64,000 bases of DNA from an uncultured Eubacteriales bacterium (GCA_951800645.1 CATOIK010000005.1:62001-126000); one strand, 5' to 3'; numbered from the stretch's first letter, positions 48,621 to 59,160 are shown. Made by a program: numbers and translations. Notes: a model not told the origin generated them from the letters alone.

Positions 48621-49862
48621 TTACAGCTCTGCCCGGATCATCTGAAGGATTCCGGCCTCTCCGGCTGCCTGACAGGAACGGTCAAAGGCAACTGCCTTCT
48701 CTTTAAACACTGCTTCACTCATAACCTGGGTCAGCAGGGCAAACTCCGGCTCCTGATCCAGACATACCATTTCCACTGAACCGAATATGTCTTTTACCGC
48801 AGCTTCTTTCTCAGCTATAGTTCCTGCAATCCGTACAAAATACCGATGGCATGCAGTATCCACATCTGCAATCTCCAGCCGTTTATTACTCCAGCTAGGA
48901 ACTACATTGCAATCCAGGTTCTGGGCTGCCTCCACAATGTCCGCCACTACGGCGCTGGCAGTCTGCAGCTTTCCTGCGCCGCTGCCATAAAACATCAGAT
49001 CGCCCACCATATTACCCTTTATCATAATGCCGTTAAACACATCGCTGACAGCATAAAGCGGATGCTGCTTTCCAATCATTACCGGAGCCACCCAGGCATG
49101 AACCTGGCCGTCCCCAATCCGGCTGGAGCCAAACAGCTTCACAGAAGCCCCCAGCTTTTCCGCATATTTGAAATCCACGTCTGTAATCCTGGTAATGCCT
49201 TCTGTATAAATATCTTCGTAATTTACCTCACAGCCGGTTGCCACGGATGTTAAGATGGCAATCTTTCTGCAGGTATCGTGTCCTTCCACATCCGCTTCCG
49301 GATTCCGCTCCGCATATCCTAAATCCTGAGCCTCTTTTAAAGCTGCTTCAAAAGAAGTCCCCTCCTTGTCCATCTTGGACAGGATAAAGTTGGTGGTTCC
49401 GTTTAAAATACCGGTAATCTCCCGGATTTTCTCTCCCTTAAGACAACGGTACATAGGACGGATGATGGGAATACCGCCGCCTACGCTGCCCTCAAAGAAA
49501 AAGTTTACCCGGCGCTCTCTTGCAATCTGCAGAAGCTCGGTTCCGTATGCCGCCACCAAAGCCTTATTGGAGGTAGCCACATGCTTTCCCGCCATCAGGC
49601 AGGCCTTTACAAAGGGATAAGCCGGATTCAAGCCGCCCATGGTCTCTACTACCACCTGAACCTCCGGATCCTGCTCAATAATCTGAAAATCATGAATGAT
49701 TTTGTCCTCTACCGGAGTGCCGGGAAAATCCCGCAGATCCAGCACATATTTCAGAGCCACTTCCTGCCCTGCCGCCGCCTTTAATTCCTCCCGGTTTTTA
49801 TCCAGGATTTCCGCCACGCCGGAGCCGATCGTACCATATCCCATAATTGCCACATAAATCAT
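48621..49862 (-). CDS. hom: Homoserine dehydrogenase
   Basis: A 413-residue enzyme reducing aspartate semialdehyde to homoserine. NAD(P) motif GYGTIGSG (8-15), ETMGGLNPAY, SNKALVA and GTTNFIL mark the family; the lysine of GYAERNPEADVEGHD-like region is catalytic. A C-terminal ACT-like portion (about 340-413) is present. An ACT-domain protein gene precedes it by 67 nt. Confidence 0.95.
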   Translation of the reverse strand: MIYVAIMGYGTIGSGVAEILDKNREELKAAAGQEVALKYVLDLRDFPGTPVEDKIIHDFQIIEQDPEVQVVVETMGGLNPAYPFVKACLMAGKHVATSNKALVAAYGTELLQIARERRVNFFFEGSVGGGIPIIRPMYRCLKGEKIREITGILNGTTNFILSKMDKEGTSFEAALKEAQDLGYAERNPEADVEGHDTCRKIAILTSVATGCEVNYEDIYTEGITRITDVDFKYAEKLGASVKLFGSSRIGDGQVHAWVAPVMIGKQHPLYAVSDVFNGIMIKGNMVGDLMFYGSGAGKLQTASAVVADIVEAAQNLDCNVVPSWSNKRLEIADVDTACHRYFVRIAGTIAEKEAAVKDIFGSVEMVCLDQEPEFALLTQVMSEAVFKEKAVAFDRSCQAAGEAGILQMIRAEL

Positions 49863-49929
49863 AATTGTTCTCCTCCCTTTCCTTGCTGCCTTCCCGGTTT
49901 CCAGACATAACCTTCCTGAAATAAAAAAG

Positions 49930-50376
49930 TTACTCCCTGGCCAGGATCTTCACAAAATGAATTCCGTTCTGTTCCTCAATTTCCTCCACCATCCGGGAAA
50001 TATTGCCGGTGTTGGGCTGAACCTCCACAGAGAGGGTCAGGGTTGCCACGCCGTTGACCGGAATACTCTGATGGATTGTCAGGATGTTGGCTTTATAAAC
50101 AGCCACTGTGTGGAGCACATCTGATAAAAGGCCCTGCTCATCATCCAACTGCACCACAAAGGTTACGGTCTTTCCCTTAGTGTTATCATAAAATGGGAAA
50201 ATATCATCCTTGTACTTATAAAAGGAGCTGCGGCTGATGCCCACCTGATCGGTGGCGTCCTGTACAGTCATAACCCGCTCGGCCTCCAGCAGCCGTTTTG
50301 CCTCTACCACTTTCAGAAGCACCTCAGGAACTGCCTTCTGCTTCACCACAAAATACTTGCTTTTCTCCTCTGCCAT
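49930..50376 (-). CDS. ACT-domain protein (PheB/UPF0735)
   Basis: A 148-residue protein: N-terminal HTH-like region (VLLKVVEAKRLLEAE, ATDQVGISRSSFYKYKDDIF split at FYKY) and a C-terminal ACT domain (about 70-145). Start MAEEKSKYF (50376) is set by GGAGG; upstream sequence in frame is the prfB terminator. Common upstream of hom; likely an amino-acid-responsive regulator. Confidence 0.85.
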   Translation of the reverse strand: MAEEKSKYFVVKQKAVPEVLLKVVEAKRLLEAERVMTVQDATDQVGISRSSFYKYKDDIFPFYDNTKGKTVTFVVQLDDEQGLLSDVLHTVAVYKANILTIHQSIPVNGVATLTLSVEVQPNTGNISRMVEEIEEQNGIHFVKILARE

Positions 50377-50442
50377 GATTCTTGCCTCCGCCTCTGTTCG
50401 TGCATCATGCACATTTGTTCTCACTTGAAAGATATTAGCACA

Positions 50443-50485
50443 AAAAAGAACAGGATGCAACCTTATTTTCAGATTGCATCCTGTT
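50443..50485 (-). terminator. Terminator of secA-prfB
   Basis: On the minus strand AACAGGATGCAA pairs with TTGCATCCTGTT, followed by CTTTTTT. Confidence 0.92.
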
Positions 50486-50506
50486 TTATCCAAATTAAGT
50501 TCCTGT

Positions 50507-51644
50507 TCAGTCTTCTGAAGAAGCCCGTCTGTCCGGACATCCCAGGCTCAGCCAGCGCAGATATGCGCTGATAAAGGGATCCAGGCCGCCGTCTAAAACA
50601 TTGGCCACATTTCCGCTTTCCTCGCCGGTTCTCAGATCCTTCACCATGGTGTAGGGCTGCAGTACATAGGAGCGAATCTGGTTTCCCCAGCCGATCTCCT
50701 TTACATCTCCCCGGATGTCGGAAAGCTTTTCCGCATTCTCCTGCTGTTTTAACATGTAAAGCTTTGCCTTTAACATCTGCATGGCTTTATCCTTGTTCTG
50801 GAACTGAGAACGCTCATTCTGACACTGTACTACAATTCCTGTGGGAATATGGGTAATACGGATGGCAGAGGAGGTCTTGTTGATATGCTGTCCGCCTGCT
50901 CCGCTGGAGCGATAGGTATCAATCCGCAGATCGTCCTGGTTAATCTCCACATCCAGGTCTTCTTCAATATCCGGCATCACATCGCAGGACACAAAAGAGG
51001 TCTGCCGTTTTCCTGCCGCATTAAAGGGAGAGATGCGCACCAGACGATGAACGCCCCGCTCAGACTTTAAGTAGCCGAAGGCGTTTTCTCCGTTGATCTG
51101 AATAGTGACAGACTTGATGCCTGCCTCATCTCCGTCCAGATAGTCCAGCACCTCCGTCTTATACCCCATCTTGTCGGCCCAGCGGCAGTACATGCGGTAC
51201 AGCATACTGCACCAGTCGCAGGACTCGGTGCCGCCTGCGCCCGCATTCAGCCGCAAAATGGCATTGTACTTGTCATACTCCCCGGAAAGCAGGGTCTGCA
51301 GACGGATCTTCTCCAGATTGGAGGTAAATTCATCCAGCATTTCCTGAATTTCCGGAATAAGAGACGGGTCGTTTTCCTCATACCCCATCTCGATCATTAC
51401 CTGGATGTCCTCATACTGCTGTTCCAGGCTCCGGTACAGATCCACCGTATCTTTCAGATTCTTGGCCTCCTGCACCAGTTTGGCGGAGCGCTCTGCATCA
51501 TCCCAGAATCCCGGCTCCTCCATGGACTTGTTTAATTCATCAATCCGATTCACTTTGCCAGCCAGGTCAAAGTGAATCCCTCACTTCCACTAATGGTTTT
51601 TCAAAGGTCGATAATGTGTACTTAAACTGATCTAATTCTACCAT
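50507..51644 (-). CDS. prfB: Peptide chain release factor 2 with programmed +1 frameshift
   Basis: The true start is ATG at 51644 (MVELDQFKYT) behind GAAGG. After 25 codons the frame reaches CTT TGA C (51572-51566); slipping +1 at CTT continues as DLAGKVNRIDEL and runs to 50507, about 378 residues in all. A Shine-Dalgarno-like AGGG precedes the site. This is the classic autoregulation of RF2: low RF2 pauses at UGA and favours the shift. The GGQ motif (GAGGQHINK) is intact. Lies 75 nt after secA. Confidence 0.95.
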
Positions 51645-51719
51645 TGTGTCACCTTCTTTCATTTCAATATTTTATTTATAAAAGATGTGCGATCCGCAGG
51701 GAAGCAGCTTTCTGCATTT

Positions 51720-54290
51720 TTAAACCGGCTTTCTTCCGCAGCACTGCTTATATTTCTTTCCGCTTCCGCAGGGGCAGGGATCGTTGGGGTAGATCTTCTG
51801 AACCTCCCGCTTCTTCGGCGCCTGTACGGCGCTGTCGTCCCGGTTGGTTCCGGTTACCTTTGCAGCCGGTTCCCGCTCTACCTTCTGCTCCACCCGGATG
51901 TGGAACAGGATGCGGACTGTCTCCTCGGTAATGGCGGCAGTCATGGCCTCGAACATCTCAAAAGCACTCATCTTGTACTCTACCACCGGATCCCGCTGGC
52001 CGTATGCCTGCAGGCCGATGCCCTGACGAAGCTGATCCATATCATCGATATGGCTCATCCACTTGTTATCGATTACTTTTAAGAGGATTACACGCTCAAT
52101 CTCACGGATCTGCTCAGAGTCCGGGAACATGGCTTCCTTGGCCTCATAAAGCTTGATGGCCTCCTCCTTCAGCATATGCTTCAGCTCATTCTTCTTAGCA
52201 ACCGGGTGGTTCTCCAGAGTAATAGGCTGCAGCGGAATGACAGGCAGAAGAAGGCTGTTTAACTCGCCTAAATCCCAATCCTCGGCGCTCTGGTCGTCAG
52301 ACAGGGAAATATCCACAGAATTCTCCACAATATCGGTGATCATCTTAAGCACAACATCCCGCATGTTGGAGCCGTCCAGTACCTTCCGGCGCTCTGCGTA
52401 AATGATCTCTCTCTGCTCATTATTGACTTCATCAAATTTAAGCAGGTTCTGACGAATGCCGTAGTTGTTGGTCTCAATCTTCATCTGAGCCTTCTCAATG
52501 GCGTTAGACAGCATCTTATGCTCAATCTGCTCACCATCCGGCACGCCCAACGCCTCGAACATGCTCATTAAACGCTCAGAGCCGAACAGACGCATCAGAT
52601 CATCCTCCAGGGAAATGTAGAAGCGGGATTCACCCGGATCTCCCTGACGGCCGGAGCGTCCTCTCAACTGATTGTCAATCCGGCGGGACTCATGGCGCTC
52701 TGTTCCGATGATCTTAAGACCGCCTAAGGCCCTGGACTCCTCATCCAGCTTAATATCCGTACCACGGCCTGCCATGTTGGTAGCGATAGTCACAGCGCCG
52801 TGGATACCGGCGTCAGCCACAATCTCCGCCTCCAGCTCATGGTATTTTGCATTCAGCACTTTGTGAGGGATGCCTTTTTTCTTCAGCATCTTGCTCAACA
52901 TCTCGGAAGTCTCGATGGTAATGGTGCCTACCAGAACCGGCTGCCCTTTCTCATGGGCCTCTGCCACTTCCTCTACTACTGCCTCAAATTTTTCCCGCTT
53001 AGTCTTGTATACTGCGTCCTCATGGTCGATACGGGCCACCGGACGGTTGGTGGGAATGGCAATGGCGTCCATACCATAAGTGGTGCGGAATTCCTTTTCC
53101 TCCGTCAGCGCCGTACCGGTCATACCAGACTTTTTATTGAATTTATTAAAGAAGTTCTGGAAGGTGATGGTAGCCAGAGTTTTGCTCTCCCGGCGGACAT
53201 TCACATGCTCCTTCGCCTCAATGGCCTGGTGCAGACCGTCAGAATAGCGGCGGCCCGGCATAATACGGCCAGTAAATTCGTCTACGATCAGAATTTCATC
53301 GTCCTTTACCACATAGTCCTTGTCCCGGAACATCAGGTTGTTGGCCCGCAGCGCCAGAATGATGTTGTGCTGGATTTCCAGATTTTCCGGGTCTGCCAGG
53401 TTTTCAATATGGAAGAATTCCTCTACCTTGCGGACGCCGTCCTCTGTTAAGTTGACTACCTTATCCTTTTCATTGACTACGAAATCTCCGGTCTCCTCAA
53501 TGTCCTCCCCCATGATGGCATTCATCTTGGTAAACTCGCCGGAGGCCTCGCCTCGTACAAGCTGGTGAGCCAGCACATCGCAAACCTCGTAAAGCTTGGT
53601 AGATTTGCCGCTCTGGCCGGAAATAATCAAAGGCGTTCTGGCTTCATCGATCAGAACCGAGTCCACCTCGTCAATGATAGCGTAATCCAGATCTCTTAAA
53701 ACCATCTGTTCCTTATAAATAGCCATGTTATCCCGCAGGTAGTCAAAGCCCAGCTCATTGTTCGTCACATAGGTGATGTCGCAGCCATAGGCTTTTTTCC
53801 GCTCCTCTGAATTCATGGAGTTCAGCACTACGCCTACAGTCAGACCCAGGAATTCGTGAACCTGGCCCATCCACTCTGCATCTCGCTTTGCCAGGTAGTC
53901 GTTTACCGTAACAATGTGAACGCCCTTTCCTGCCAATGCATTTAAATAAGCAGGCGCTGTAGACACCAGGGTCTTACCTTCACCGGTACGCATCTCTGCG
54001 ATACGGCCCTGATGCAGAACAATACCGCCGATAAGCTGTACCGGATAGTGTTCCATATTCAGCGTTCTCTTGGCTGCCTCCCGCACGGTAGCAAATGCCT
54101 CCGGCAGAAGATCATCCAGAGTCTCTCCCGCTGCCAGCCGTTCCTTAAAGATACGGGTGTTGTCCCGCAGCTCCTCGTCTGTCAGCCCCTGCATCTTTGG
54201 TCTCAGCGCTTCAATCTTATCCACAATGGGATAAATCATTTTCAGCTCCCGCTCGCTGTGAGTACCAAATACTTTTTCTATGAGATTCAT
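51720..54290 (-). CDS. secA: Preprotein translocase ATPase SecA
   Basis: An 856-residue SecA. Walker A in [10 protein letters not shown] (about 100-109), [19 protein letters not shown] (split: [19 protein letters not shown]), [12 protein letters not shown] and the C-terminal zinc motif [13 protein letters not shown] are present. The motor of Sec export. Own promoter upstream; prfB follows in the same transcript. Confidence 0.97.
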   Translation of the reverse strand: MNLIEKVFGTHSERELKMIYPIVDKIEALRPKMQGLTDEELRDNTRIFKERLAAGETLDDLLPEAFATVREAAKRTLNMEHYPVQLIGGIVLHQGRIAEMRTGEGKTLVSTAPAYLNALAGKGVHIVTVNDYLAKRDAEWMGQVHEFLGLTVGVVLNSMNSEERKKAYGCDITYVTNNELGFDYLRDNMAIYKEQMVLRDLDYAIIDEVDSVLIDEARTPLIISGQSGKSTKLYEVCDVLAHQLVRGEASGEFTKMNAIMGEDIEETGDFVVNEKDKVVNLTEDGVRKVEEFFHIENLADPENLEIQHNIILALRANNLMFRDKDYVVKDDEILIVDEFTGRIMPGRRYSDGLHQAIEAKEHVNVRRESKTLATITFQNFFNKFNKKSGMTGTALTEEKEFRTTYGMDAIAIPTNRPVARIDHEDAVYKTKREKFEAVVEEVAEAHEKGQPVLVGTITIETSEMLSKMLKKKGIPHKVLNAKYHELEAEIVADAGIHGAVTIATNMAGRGTDIKLDEESRALGGLKIIGTERHESRRIDNQLRGRSGRQGDPGESRFYISLEDDLMRLFGSERLMSMFEALGVPDGEQIEHKMLSNAIEKAQMKIETNNYGIRQNLLKFDEVNNEQREIIYAERRKVLDGSNMRDVVLKMITDIVENSVDISLSDDQSAEDWDLGELNSLLLPVIPLQPITLENHPVAKKNELKHMLKEEAIKLYEAKEAMFPDSEQIREIERVILLKVIDNKWMSHIDDMDQLRQGIGLQAYGQRDPVVEYKMSAFEMFEAMTAAITEETVRILFHIRVEQKVEREPAAKVTGTNRDDSAVQAPKKREVQKIYPNDPCPCGSGKKYKQCCGRKPV

Positions 54291-54379
54291 ACTCTGTTCT
54301 CCTGTTTTAAAAATGTTTCCTGTTTTGTGCTTTCAGTCATGGCCTTTTCCGACCCTTCTTTTACAAGTCAATCTTATAC

Positions 54380-54408
54380 ATTGTAGCACTAACCTTTGAT
54401 TTATTCAA
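54380..54408 (-). promoter_or_regulatory. Promoter of secA
   Basis: Minus strand TTGAAT (54408-54403), 17-nt spacer, TACAAT (54385-54380). Confidence 0.8.
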
Positions 54409-54473
54409 GTTTTCCCCGCCTGTTCATAAAAAATTTACTTTCCTGTTACATCCTTCACCAATTCTCTCCTGTT

Positions 54474-54679
54474 TTATCCACAATCCCCTGGGAAACGAGA
54501 TAACATAAGATAAAAATTATGGTAAACCTAACAATTTGTACAAAAACTATGTTCGATTTTCCACTTATCCACTTTATCCACATTATCCACAGGATTATCT
54601 GTGGATAAGTACTCCTGTCCGCAACAGTCGATTTTAAGCCAAATTCTACTTATACACCGAGTTATCCACATTATCCACA
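54474..54679. other. Cluster of DnaA boxes
   Basis: TTATCCACA occurs perfectly at 54474-54482, 54574-54582, 54583-54591, 54662-54670 and 54671-54679, and in reverse at 54600-54608; 54565-54573 is an 8/9 match. Three boxes are joined end to end (54565-54591) and two more (54662-54679). The surrounding secA-hpf gap (54291-54955) is AT-rich, as in an origin or titration locus, yet no dnaA, dnaN or rpmH is in the window. No gene was accepted in the gap. Confidence 0.85.
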
Positions 54680-54896
54680 TTTTTTCGCCGTGGATTTACC
54701 AGGGAACTTCCTCTTTTTTCATTTTTTAACTTTTGTATACTTGTCATAAATTTTCCAATTACGACAAAAAGTACAGGGAAAACCCTTGACTTTTCCTGAC
54801 TTCCCCTGATAGAAATGCAATTCAAGGCTTCCGAAAAAAGGTATCCATTTTTACACTGTTTAGCAAGTAATTGTATGAACATTTTGTGTCTTTCAG

Positions 54897-54925
54897 TTGA
54901 ATTTTCCTAACATATGTGCTATACT
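54897..54925 (+). promoter_or_regulatory. Promoter of hpf
   Basis: TTGAAT (54897-54902), 17-nt spacer, TATACT (54920-54925). Confidence 0.8.
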
Positions 54926-54955
54926 TAATTCATCCCAAATAAAGGAGTGATGTAT

Positions 54956-55483
54956 ATGCGTTATACGATTACAGGAAGAAACATCAATGTAACTCCCGGC
55001 CTTCGGGCTGCTATCGAGGAGAAAATCGGGAAACTGGACCGTTACTTTAATCCGGACACAGAAGTCATCGTTACTTTAAGCGTTCAGAAGGACAAGCAGA
55101 TGATTGAGGTAACCATCCCGGTAAAAGGAAGCATCATCCGCGCTGAGGAATCCAGCAATGATATGTATGTCTCCATTGACCTGGTTGAGGAGATCATCGA
55201 ACGCCAGCTCAAAAAATACAAAAGAAAACTCATCGACAAAAAACAGTCTGCCCAGGCCTTCTCCGAATTATTCATGAACGAGGAAACGCCTCAGGATGAT
55301 GAAATCCAGATTGTAAAAACCAAGCGCTTCGCCATGAAACCCATGGATCCGGAAGAAGCCTGCGTACAGATGGAGCTGTTAGGACACAACTTCTATGTAT
55401 TCTTAAACGCAGACACGGAAGAAGTCAATGTGGTTTACAAGAGAAAAGGAAATACCTACGGACTGATTGAACCGGAATTCTAA
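54956..55483 (+). CDS. hpf: Long-form ribosome hibernation promoting factor
   Basis: A 175-residue protein: N-terminal S30AE domain (1-100, MRYTITGRNINVT) and a C-terminal dimerisation domain (about 120-175, RFAMKPMDPEEACVQMELLG). The long form dimerises 70S ribosomes into 100S particles in stationary phase. Start 54956 is chosen for spacing to AAAGGAG; the GTG at 54947 and ATG at 54950 overlap or abut the ribosome site. Confidence 0.94.
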   Translation: MRYTITGRNINVTPGLRAAIEEKIGKLDRYFNPDTEVIVTLSVQKDKQMIEVTIPVKGSIIRAEESSNDMYVSIDLVEEIIERQLKKYKRKLIDKKQSAQAFSELFMNEETPQDDEIQIVKTKRFAMKPMDPEEACVQMELLGHNFYVFLNADTEEVNVVYKRKGNTYGLIEPEF

Positions 55484-55521
55484 TGCCGTATACATGGCAG
55501 AACTATCCTGACGAAAACACA

Positions 55522-55553
55522 GGGGATGCAAAAATGCATCCCCTTAATTTTTG
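55522..55553 (+). terminator. Terminator of hpf
   Basis: GGGGATGCA pairs with TGCATCCCC around AAAA, followed by TTAATTTTTG. Confidence 0.88.
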
Positions 55554-55560
55554 TCTCAAA

Positions 55561-56685
55561 TCATATCAGCTTTCTTAACCATCTGCCCCGCTCCCGCTCA
55601 GACAGCAGCACCAGACACCAGGAAACCAGAAGCATCGGCACAAAAATAAACAGGGCGATATTGATTTCCGGCAACGGAACTCCCGCCTCTGTCAGCCTGG
55701 GCGCATTCCAGGAAAACAGGTAGAAGAAATAGAAATGGGAGAAATACACCCACTCGCTGACGCTCCGCAGTCTGGAAAACAGCTTCCAGTCCGGGAAAGG
55801 CACCGCCATAGCGCCTTCCACCAGGCAATACGCCGCAGGCAGAGCAAAAAACGCCATATTGGTAATGCTGCAGTGCTTCACTTCCTTATACATCAAATAA
55901 GCAGACGCCAGCGCTCCAAGCACCGACACCACAAAGGGCAGCCGCCATTTCTTCCTGGAAAAATAAAGCCCCAGAGACACATAGAAGCTTCCGTAAAATA
56001 CGCCGTTGCGCATGGTTACAAACTTAGGGGCGTACCACCAGATCCACTCCTGAAACCACATAGGCATCCGCTCTGTATAAAACCAGTTGTCGCCCAGACA
56101 TCCTGCAATAAACAGCATTCCGGTAACAATCAGGATCTGCCAGACCTTAAGGCCAATCCGACTCAGCCCCCATACAATGAGACAGGCCAGAGCCAGAGCC
56201 GGAAGATACCACAACTGGGCAATGCTGCTGGAAACGAAAAAGGATTTCACATAGTTTTTTACAAACACGCCGAAGCTTTCCGTACTGTGATACCAGTTGT
56301 AAAGGTCTATCGGCCAGTAAAGCACGCTCCAGATCACATAGAGCTTTACAATGCGGATTACATAGTTCCACAGGATACGGCTTCCGGTTAAGTTCTGTTT
56401 CCGTGACCGCCCTGTCTCTGACTTTTTCCGGGTCTTCGGTTCTTTCTCCGCCTGTCCCCAAAACCAGCTTCGCCCTGCCCCTGCCTCCGGAATCTTCCGG
56501 AACAGCAGGAACCCGGCAATGATGAAGAACACTGGCACTGCCAGATTGGAAAGCCAGCTTCCCACCAGAAGCCGCCACTTACTGTCAATGCCATAAAACA
56601 CCTGAATCATATGACGGCCAGCCACCAAAAGGGCCATACTCAGCTTTAACAGATCCAGGCCATAGTACATGGTTCTCTTTCCCAT
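55561..56685 (-). CDS. Acyltransferase-3 family membrane protein
   Basis: A 374-residue protein with about ten membrane segments. YYGLDLLKLSMALLVAGRHM at the N-terminus contains the family's Arg/His pair (RH), and FFIIAGFLLFRK follows. Members O-acetylate surface polysaccharides or peptidoglycan. A basic insertion (about 75-105) is unusual. It starts 16 nt downstream of the NlpC/P60 gene, so may act in the same wall process. Start set at ATG 56685; GTG 56694 is possible. Confidence 0.82.
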   Translation of the reverse strand: MGKRTMYYGLDLLKLSMALLVAGRHMIQVFYGIDSKWRLLVGSWLSNLAVPVFFIIAGFLLFRKIPEAGAGRSWFWGQAEKEPKTRKKSETGRSRKQNLTGSRILWNYVIRIVKLYVIWSVLYWPIDLYNWYHSTESFGVFVKNYVKSFFVSSSIAQLWYLPALALACLIVWGLSRIGLKVWQILIVTGMLFIAGCLGDNWFYTERMPMWFQEWIWWYAPKFVTMRNGVFYGSFYVSLGLYFSRKKWRLPFVVSVLGALASAYLMYKEVKHCSITNMAFFALPAAYCLVEGAMAVPFPDWKLFSRLRSVSEWVYFSHFYFFYLFSWNAPRLTEAGVPLPEINIALFIFVPMLLVSWCLVLLSERERGRWLRKLI

Positions 56686-56700
56686 AACCGCCACCGCCTG

Positions 56701-58008
56701 TTAATCCAGGAAAGTACCTGCCTTGCAGGGCGTCCGGTAGTTGGCCGGGGAAATGCAGATGCCGGTGGTGGGGTTGCTGGCGTGGATCACTTTTCCGTCT
56801 CCTATGTAAATAGCCACATGGTTGATGTAATCTCCGCTGGCATAAAACAACAGATCTCCCGGCTGCAGCTCTGACTGGGGAATCTCCCGCACATTGGCTG
56901 CCTGGTCTCTGGAGCTTCTTCCTGTGGTAATCCCAAAATTCTTAAACACCTCCTGAACAAAGCCGGAGCAGTCTGCTCCGTTTGTCAAGCTGGTTCCGCC
57001 GTACAAATAAGGATTTCCCAAAAACTGTCTGGCATAGGCCACCACTGCCGTTCTGGCAGCAGATACCACCGCCTCAGACGCCGGGCCGCCGGAACCGGCA
57101 ACGACTACGCTGCCCTTATTTCCGGAGCCGTCGGAGCTGTTGTTTCCGGAGCTGCCAGAATTATTGTTTTTTGACGGGGCTATGGTACTGCTGCCGGAGG
57201 GGGCGTTTCCTGCCACTATGTTATTATCCTTTTTCAGCTCTGCAGCCGGTTTCTGAGCCGGAGCCGGAGCGGAAACACTGCCGGAATCCTGGGCCTCTGT
57301 GGGATGGGCTGCAATAATCAGCTCTCCTGTATTAGCCTCTACCTGCATTACCTGCTGAAGGGCCGCTATGGCGGCGTCTGCCTCCTGCTTTCTCTGAGCC
57401 TCCTCAGCCAGCTTTTCCTGCTCCTCCGCCAGAGAAACCGCCTGGTCAAATTCCACCTCTACCTTACAGTAGGACTGGGCAATATAGCCTTCCAGATCTG
57501 CGTCCACCTGAACCTTGAAGAACTCTCCCTCCTCCCCCTGAACCACATAGCGGGCGCCCATGGAAAGCAGGGTCAGAGTGTTGCTGGTTAAATTAGGTTC
57601 TTCCCGCAGACGAAGACTGTCTGTGTTTATGGTTACAAACTCCCGGCCAATGGACTGGGCCAGCCGTTCTGCCGCCTCGCCGGTAATAAAATACTGGGCC
57701 TTAATATAGCCGTTTACTGTGCCGGACTGAATCCGGTACCAGGCTCCGCCCTCTCCCTCTACCGTCTCCAGGATGGTAGCCGCGCAGTTATTGTAAATCT
57801 TTCCTACAATGGCGCTGTTTGTGGTAGGCTGCTGCCGGATGTTCACATAATCTGTCACCTGAGAGACAGCAATGTTGGAATAATCCCCAGGCTCTGCCAC
57901 CAGAGGCGCAACATGAACCGACATCTGAGGCTGCGCATACGCAGTCACCGCTCCCGCAGACAATACGCCAAGACAGCAAAATACCAGTATTTTCCATAAT
58001 CTCCTCAT
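56701..58008 (-). CDS. Secreted SH3b-NlpC/P60 cell-wall endopeptidase
   Basis: A 435-residue exported hydrolase. Signal peptide (1-26, AYA), two bacterial SH3 domains (about 48-110 and 125-185), a coiled-coil stretch (about 190-220), a low-complexity Ser/Asn/Gly linker (about 260-310) and a C-terminal NlpC/P60 domain with Cys347 in ADCSGF and a His in NHVAIYIGDG. It likely cleaves the D-Glu-DAP stem bond. It lies 16 nt after trxB. Confidence 0.92.
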   Translation of the reverse strand: MRRLWKILVFCCLGVLSAGAVTAYAQPQMSVHVAPLVAEPGDYSNIAVSQVTDYVNIRQQPTTNSAIVGKIYNNCAATILETVEGEGGAWYRIQSGTVNGYIKAQYFITGEAAERLAQSIGREFVTINTDSLRLREEPNLTSNTLTLLSMGARYVVQGEEGEFFKVQVDADLEGYIAQSYCKVEVEFDQAVSLAEEQEKLAEEAQRKQEADAAIAALQQVMQVEANTGELIIAAHPTEAQDSGSVSAPAPAQKPAAELKKDNNIVAGNAPSGSSTIAPSKNNNSGSSGNNSSDGSGNKGSVVVAGSGGPASEAVVSAARTAVVAYARQFLGNPYLYGGTSLTNGADCSGFVQEVFKNFGITTGRSSRDQAANVREIPQSELQPGDLLFYASGDYINHVAIYIGDGKVIHASNPTTGICISPANYRTPCKAGTFLD

Positions 58009-58024
58009 TGGTTCTGCTGCCTCC

Positions 58025-59008
58025 TTACGATTCTGTCAGATAACGCTCTGCGCTGGTTACAGCGTTAGCCCCATCCGCCACCGCAGTTACAATCTGCCGA
58101 AGCTGCTTTCTTCTTACATCGCCGGCTGCAAAAATGCCGGGTACACTGGATGCGCAGGTTTCATCTGCCACAATATAGCCATGGTCCATTTTCACCAGAT
58201 TTTCAAAGGGTTTGCTGCTGGGCGTGACGCCCACTGCAATAAACACGCCGTCTACGGCAAGCTCCCCGGTTTCTCCAGTCTTTACATTTTTTACTGCCAG
58301 CCCGGTTACCTTTTCCTGTCCCCGGATTTCCTCCACAACCGTATCCCAGATTACCGTCACATTTTCCAGGGAAAACAGCTTTTCCTGCAGAGACTTGGCC
58401 CCCCGCAGCTCATCCCGCCGATGAATCAGATATACATGCTCACACATCCGGGCCAGGAAAACAGCGTCCTCAATGGCTACATCTCCGCCACCTACTACAG
58501 CGGTCACCTTTTTCCGGAAAAATGCGCCGTCACAGGTAGCGCAGTAGCTGACGCCCATGCCTGCAAGTTCTTCCTCACCGGGAACATTCAGTTTACTGTG
58601 CATGGCGCCGGAAGCAATGACAACCGTCCGGGTCAGGTAAGTACCCTTCTGGCCGATAATCCGCTTTAAGGGAGCAGACGGACCGGTTCTTCTTAAGCGA
58701 AGCTCCGCCGCCTCCAGAGTTTCCCCTGCCTCCTGCTCCTCTGTGAGTTCAATCGCCTCTACCGTATCCTCGCAGACCTCTGCCTCCAGGCCGTCTGCAT
58801 GCTGGCGGAATTTCATTCCCAGCTCATATCCGTTGATTCCCGGAAGGCCCGGATAGTTATCCACCTCGTAGGTAGTAAGCACCTGACCGCCGCTGACCAT
58901 TTCTTTTTCAATTACCAGGGTATTCATTTTTGCCCGCTGGGCATAAATTGCCGCAGCAAGCCCGGCCGGGCCGGAACCGATGATTACCATATCATATACT
59001 TTTCTCAT
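58025..59008 (-). CDS. trxB: Thioredoxin reductase
   Basis: A 327-residue FAD/NADPH enzyme. GSGPAGLAAAIYAQRA (11-26, FAD), redox-active Cys156 and Cys159 in CATCD, VGGGDVAIEDA (NADPH) and a C-terminal FAAGDVR. A short acidic insertion (about 86-105) lengthens one FAD-domain loop relative to the E. coli enzyme. Reduces thioredoxin; no thioredoxin gene nearby. Confidence 0.92.
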   Translation of the reverse strand: MRKVYDMVIIGSGPAGLAAAIYAQRAKMNTLVIEKEMVSGGQVLTTYEVDNYPGLPGINGYELGMKFRQHADGLEAEVCEDTVEAIELTEEQEAGETLEAAELRLRRTGPSAPLKRIIGQKGTYLTRTVVIASGAMHSKLNVPGEEELAGMGVSYCATCDGAFFRKKVTAVVGGGDVAIEDAVFLARMCEHVYLIHRRDELRGAKSLQEKLFSLENVTVIWDTVVEEIRGQEKVTGLAVKNVKTGETGELAVDGVFIAVGVTPSSKPFENLVKMDHGYIVADETCASSVPGIFAAGDVRRKQLRQIVTAVADGANAVTSAERYLTES

Positions 59009-59059
59009 CCATTCTGCTCCTGTCTCACATATTGTGTCTGCTCATTTCAATCCAACATA

Positions 59060-59068
59060 AGTATATCA
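59060..59068 (-). promoter_or_regulatory. Extended -10 promoter of trxB
   Basis: Minus strand TGA-TATACT (TATACT at 59065-59060), about 52 nt before the trxB start; no good -35. Confidence 0.5.
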
Positions 59069-59108
59069 CAAGTCTTTTTAAAGATACATACTGTTCTGGA
59101 AAATGTAA

Positions 59109-59137
59109 TTGAATTGTAATTTTTTCAAGAGTATAAT
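59109..59137 (+). promoter_or_regulatory. Promoter of the SDR gene
   Basis: TTGAAT (59109-59114), 17-nt spacer, TATAAT (59132-59137), 23 nt before the start codon. Confidence 0.85.
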
Positions 59138-59160
59138 ATAGATACAAAGGAGATGATCGT

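Noticed and set aside
54291-54955. Calling the DnaA-box cluster the chromosomal oriC, or a gene at 54646-54882
   Set aside because: No dnaA, dnaN, rpmH or gidA nearby, so origin status is unproven; the 78-codon frame lies over the boxes, has no ribosome site and no family features.
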